In this document: piece by piece, positions 6,135 through 7,586 of the stretch
How the letters are laid out: the number at the start of each line of letters is the position of its first letter
Position numbering within the stretch: the first letter of the stretch is position 1
Source of the DNA: JBELHO01 sp042091375
Lineage (GTDB): Bacteria; Pseudomonadota; Gammaproteobacteria; Enterobacterales; Alteromonadaceae
Direction: 5' to 3'
Assembly (NCBI GenBank): GCA_042091375.1
Contig: JBELHO010000089.1
Span: forward strand, 1 to 7,586
Length of the DNA: 7,586 bases
The notes under the pieces: model-generated
Database searches by the model: none
Told to the model about the DNA's origin: nothing
The model's input: only the letters and a program-made list of their open reading frames with translations
Program-made: the position numbers and the translations under genes

Positions 6135-6173
6135 AATGAGTTCCCTCTCACGGCGGAACTCATTTTGTTTGTC
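6135..6173 (+). terminator. Strong intrinsic terminator after the DUF2726 gene
   Basis: AATGAGTTCC (6135-6144) and GGAACTCATT (6155-6164) form a perfect 10-bp stem with a 10-nt loop, followed by the T-rich run TTTTGTTTGTCTT. It starts 13 nt after the stop codon. The T-rich run also contains the -35 box of the mtnN promoter, so the two signals are packed together. Confidence 0.85.
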
Positions 6174-6198
6174 TTCTCGCCATCAACCTAGCTATAAT
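6169..6198 (+). promoter_or_regulatory. Sigma-70 promoter of mtnN
   Basis: TTGTCT (6169-6174, four of six consensus bases) and a perfect TATAAT (6193-6198) are separated by 18 bp. Transcription would start near 6205 and give a leader of about 38 nt. AGG at 6230-6232, ten nt before the ATG, is the likely ribosome binding site. Confidence 0.65.
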
Positions 6199-6242
6199 TC
6201 GTGCTTGTTAATTAGTTAGCTTTAAAAATAGGCAGATTCAGC

Positions 6243-6953
6243 ATGACAATTGGTATTATCGGCGCAATGGAGCCCGAAGTTGCAATTTTAAAACAGGCAA
6301 TTGAACACACTCAAATCACCCAGCGCGGCAGTTTCACTTTTTACAAAGGGCAGTTAGCTGGCCAAACAGTTGTGTTAGTGCAATCAGGTATTGGTAAAGT
6401 CGCCTCAGCCCTGGCAACAACACTGATGATAGAACTTTTTTCACCAGATTGTATTATTAATACGGGCTCTGCAGGTGGTTTTGAACAAAGCTTAAATGTA
6501 GGCGATGTTGTTATATCTAGTGAAGTTCGTCATCACGATGTCGATGTCACTGCATTTGGTTACGAATTTGGTCAAGTCCCACAAATGCCCGCTGCGTTTG
6601 TTGCTCATAAAACATTGGTTGAGAGTGCTGAAAAAGCGATTGCTGGTATGTCAGACACGATTAAAACCATGGTTGGACAAATTTGTACGGGTGACTCATT
6701 TATGTGTGACCCTGTGCGTATAGAGAAAACCCGTGAACAGTTTCCAAATATGTTGGCTGTAGAAATGGAAGGTGCTGCCATTGCACAAGTGTGTTTCCAA
6801 CTCAACACGCCATTTGTGGTGATACGCTCGCTTTCTGATATTGCTGGCAAAGAATCGCCTGAGTCTTTTGAATCCTACCTTGTAAAAGCATCGGAAAACT
6901 CGTCTCAAATGGTTACCGCGCTGTTACACAATTTGAAACAGGCCTCATTCTAG
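6243..6953 (+). CDS. mtnN: 5'-methylthioadenosine/S-adenosylhomocysteine nucleosidase
   Basis: This 236-residue cytoplasmic enzyme matches E. coli MtnN/Pfs (232 residues) along its whole length. It hydrolyses the N-glycosidic bond of methylthioadenosine, S-adenosylhomocysteine and 5'-deoxyadenosine, releasing adenine. This feeds methionine salvage and the activated methyl cycle and supplies S-ribosylhomocysteine. Diagnostic segments are IGIIGAMEPEV with M9 and E12, SGIGKVASA (48-56), IINTGSAGGF (71-80), HHDVDVTAFGYEFGQ (97-111), VEMEGAAIAQVC (173-184, with M175 and E176 that bind the ribose) and RSLSDIAG (195-202), where D199 is the general acid (D197 in E. coli). All catalytic residues are present, so it should be active. 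It has its own promoter and is probably the first gene of an operon with the cbiB-like gene, which starts directly after its TAG. Identity is very sure. Confidence 0.97.
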   Translation: MTIGIIGAMEPEVAILKQAIEHTQITQRGSFTFYKGQLAGQTVVLVQSGIGKVASALATTLMIELFSPDCIINTGSAGGFEQSLNVGDVVISSEVRHHDVDVTAFGYEFGQVPQMPAAFVAHKTLVESAEKAIAGMSDTIKTMVGQICTGDSFMCDPVRIEKTREQFPNMLAVEMEGAAIAQVCFQLNTPFVVIRSLSDIAGKESPESFESYLVKASENSSQMVTALLHNLKQASF

Positions 6954-7586
6954 GTGGGATTTGAGCTTGCTTTTCTATCTGTTAGCGCTTGGAGTACTTT
7001 GCTACTAGCGCTACTTGCCTCGTGTATTACCCTGCCTGCTAGTTATCACCCTATTCCTCTTTTTCAGTTATTAATCGGTAAAATGGCCGACAGAGTAAAT
7101 AGTGACAAAACAACCGTGACATATACGGCAGGCGCATCGCTGTTGCTTTCATTTTTGCTGACAACATGTATTTTAATTAGTGTTGGCTTATTGCTTAACC
7201 TAGCCTACTTTCCAAAAGCGTTTGAAATTTTTATTCTCTTTTTATTTATTGATAATCCCTACACCAATCGCAGTCGTAAACGGGTTGTCTTATTGTTAAA
7301 GCAACAACAACGCCCTGCTGCAAAAGAGTTATTGAGTCCTTACATTCGCAGAGATACCCAGCATTTATCAGAAACGGGAATCATAAAAGCACTGATCGAA
7401 AACCAATGCCTTAATTACGTAAGAAGTTTTGTATTACCTTTATTATTTTTTTATTTGTTTGGTTTTATGGTTAGTTTTGCTTATTGTTTACTCGCGCTGT
7501 GTGCCCGTGTTTATTCCAAGCAAAGTGTTCCAGATAACACCTTTAGCACTGCCACCAATCGCATATGTTCGGTTATCGAATACTTA
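6954..7586 (+). CDS. CbiB/CobD-family-like membrane protein (partial, runs off window end)
   Basis: The frame stays open for 211 codons to the window edge. It begins at GTG 6954, the codon right after the mtnN TAG and in the same frame. AGG at 6940-6942 inside mtnN is a possible ribosome binding site, suggesting translational coupling; ATG 7083 is an alternative but would cut off the conserved YHP. Features of adenosylcobinamide-phosphate synthase (CbiB) are YHPIPLFQLLIGKMAD (31-46), hydrophobic helices at about 12-30, 60-84, 88-100 and 157-186, and LSPYIRRDTQHLSETGIIKALIEN (127-150), matching the family VGRDT..L....I.RA..E pattern. The downstream family motifs AENtvDG and NTLDSM are not kept (IENQCLNYV, then LCARVYS), so this is a divergent paralogue. 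No other cobalamin gene is visible here; mtnN, cbiB-like, btuF is an order I recall from Vibrio. Membrane location is sure, activity is not. Confidence 0.8.
   Translation, partial: MGFELAFLSVSAWSTLLLALLASCITLPASYHPIPLFQLLIGKMADRVNSDKTTVTYTAGASLLLSFLLTTCILISVGLLLNLAYFPKAFEIFILFLFIDNPYTNRSRKRVVLLLKQQQRPAAKELLSPYIRRDTQHLSETGIIKALIENQCLNYVRSFVLPLLFFYLFGFMVSFAYCLLALCARVYSKQSVPDNTFSTATNRICSVIEYL

Noticed and set aside
6505..6908. Alternative frames within mtnN on both strands
   Set aside because: They overlap the conserved catalytic part of mtnN and show no protein-like pattern.
1..7586. Mobile element, phage, CRISPR, toxin-antitoxin or defence system
   Set aside because: No transposase, integrase, repeat-spacer array, tRNA or paired toxin genes are visible; the genes are mostly core metabolism and signalling.

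Overview
The window looks like an ordinary chromosomal segment of a marine gammaproteobacterium. It is AT-rich by eye (roughly 40% GC). ArcA, ArcB and MtnN all resemble the Escherichia coli proteins but are clearly diverged, and an mtnN to cbiB-like gene order is one I recall from Vibrio and Shewanella. This points to the order Alteromonadales (Colwellia, Thalassotalea or Pseudoalteromonas type), but the genus cannot be fixed from the sequence alone. I see no insertion sequence, phage gene, CRISPR array, tRNA or rRNA.

Layout. Positions 1-149 hold the last 48 codons of a sensor histidine kinase on the + strand. A 188-bp intergenic region follows, with a good sigma-70 promoter and a candidate ArcA-binding site, and leads to arcA (338-1051, +). 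Facing it, with only 20 bp between the stop codons, is arcB (1072-3396, -), which encodes a full tripartite hybrid kinase (H286, D568, H715). An intrinsic terminator that fits arcA lies inside the 3' coding end of arcB. Upstream of arcB on the same strand, 41 bp away, is a gene for a 615-residue exported protein of the cyanophycinase/peptidase S51 family (3438-5285, -). It has a divergent active site and may be cotranscribed with arcB.

A 246-bp divergent intergenic region (5286-5531) carries a near-perfect 22-bp palindrome, a repeated GCACAA/AAGTGC motif and a possible 31-codon small ORF. The + strand then carries a membrane-anchored DUF2726 protein (5532-6122), a strong intrinsic terminator, and mtnN (6243-6953) with its own promoter. 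The last gene is a CbiB/CobD-like membrane protein. It starts directly after the mtnN stop codon in the same reading frame and runs off the window end.

How the genes work together. ArcB senses the quinone/redox state at the inner membrane and relays phosphate (His to Asp to His) to ArcA, which reprograms respiratory genes; here both partners lie side by side, whereas in E. coli they are unlinked. MtnN recycles methylthioadenosine and S-adenosylhomocysteine. The CbiB-like gene behind it is probably translationally coupled, but its sequence departs from true cobinamide synthases. The S51-like protein and the DUF2726 protein have no assigned role. I found no clear new multi-gene system; the most interesting points are the arcA/arcB arrangement, the altered redox cysteine in ArcB, and the divergent S51-like exported protein next to arcB.
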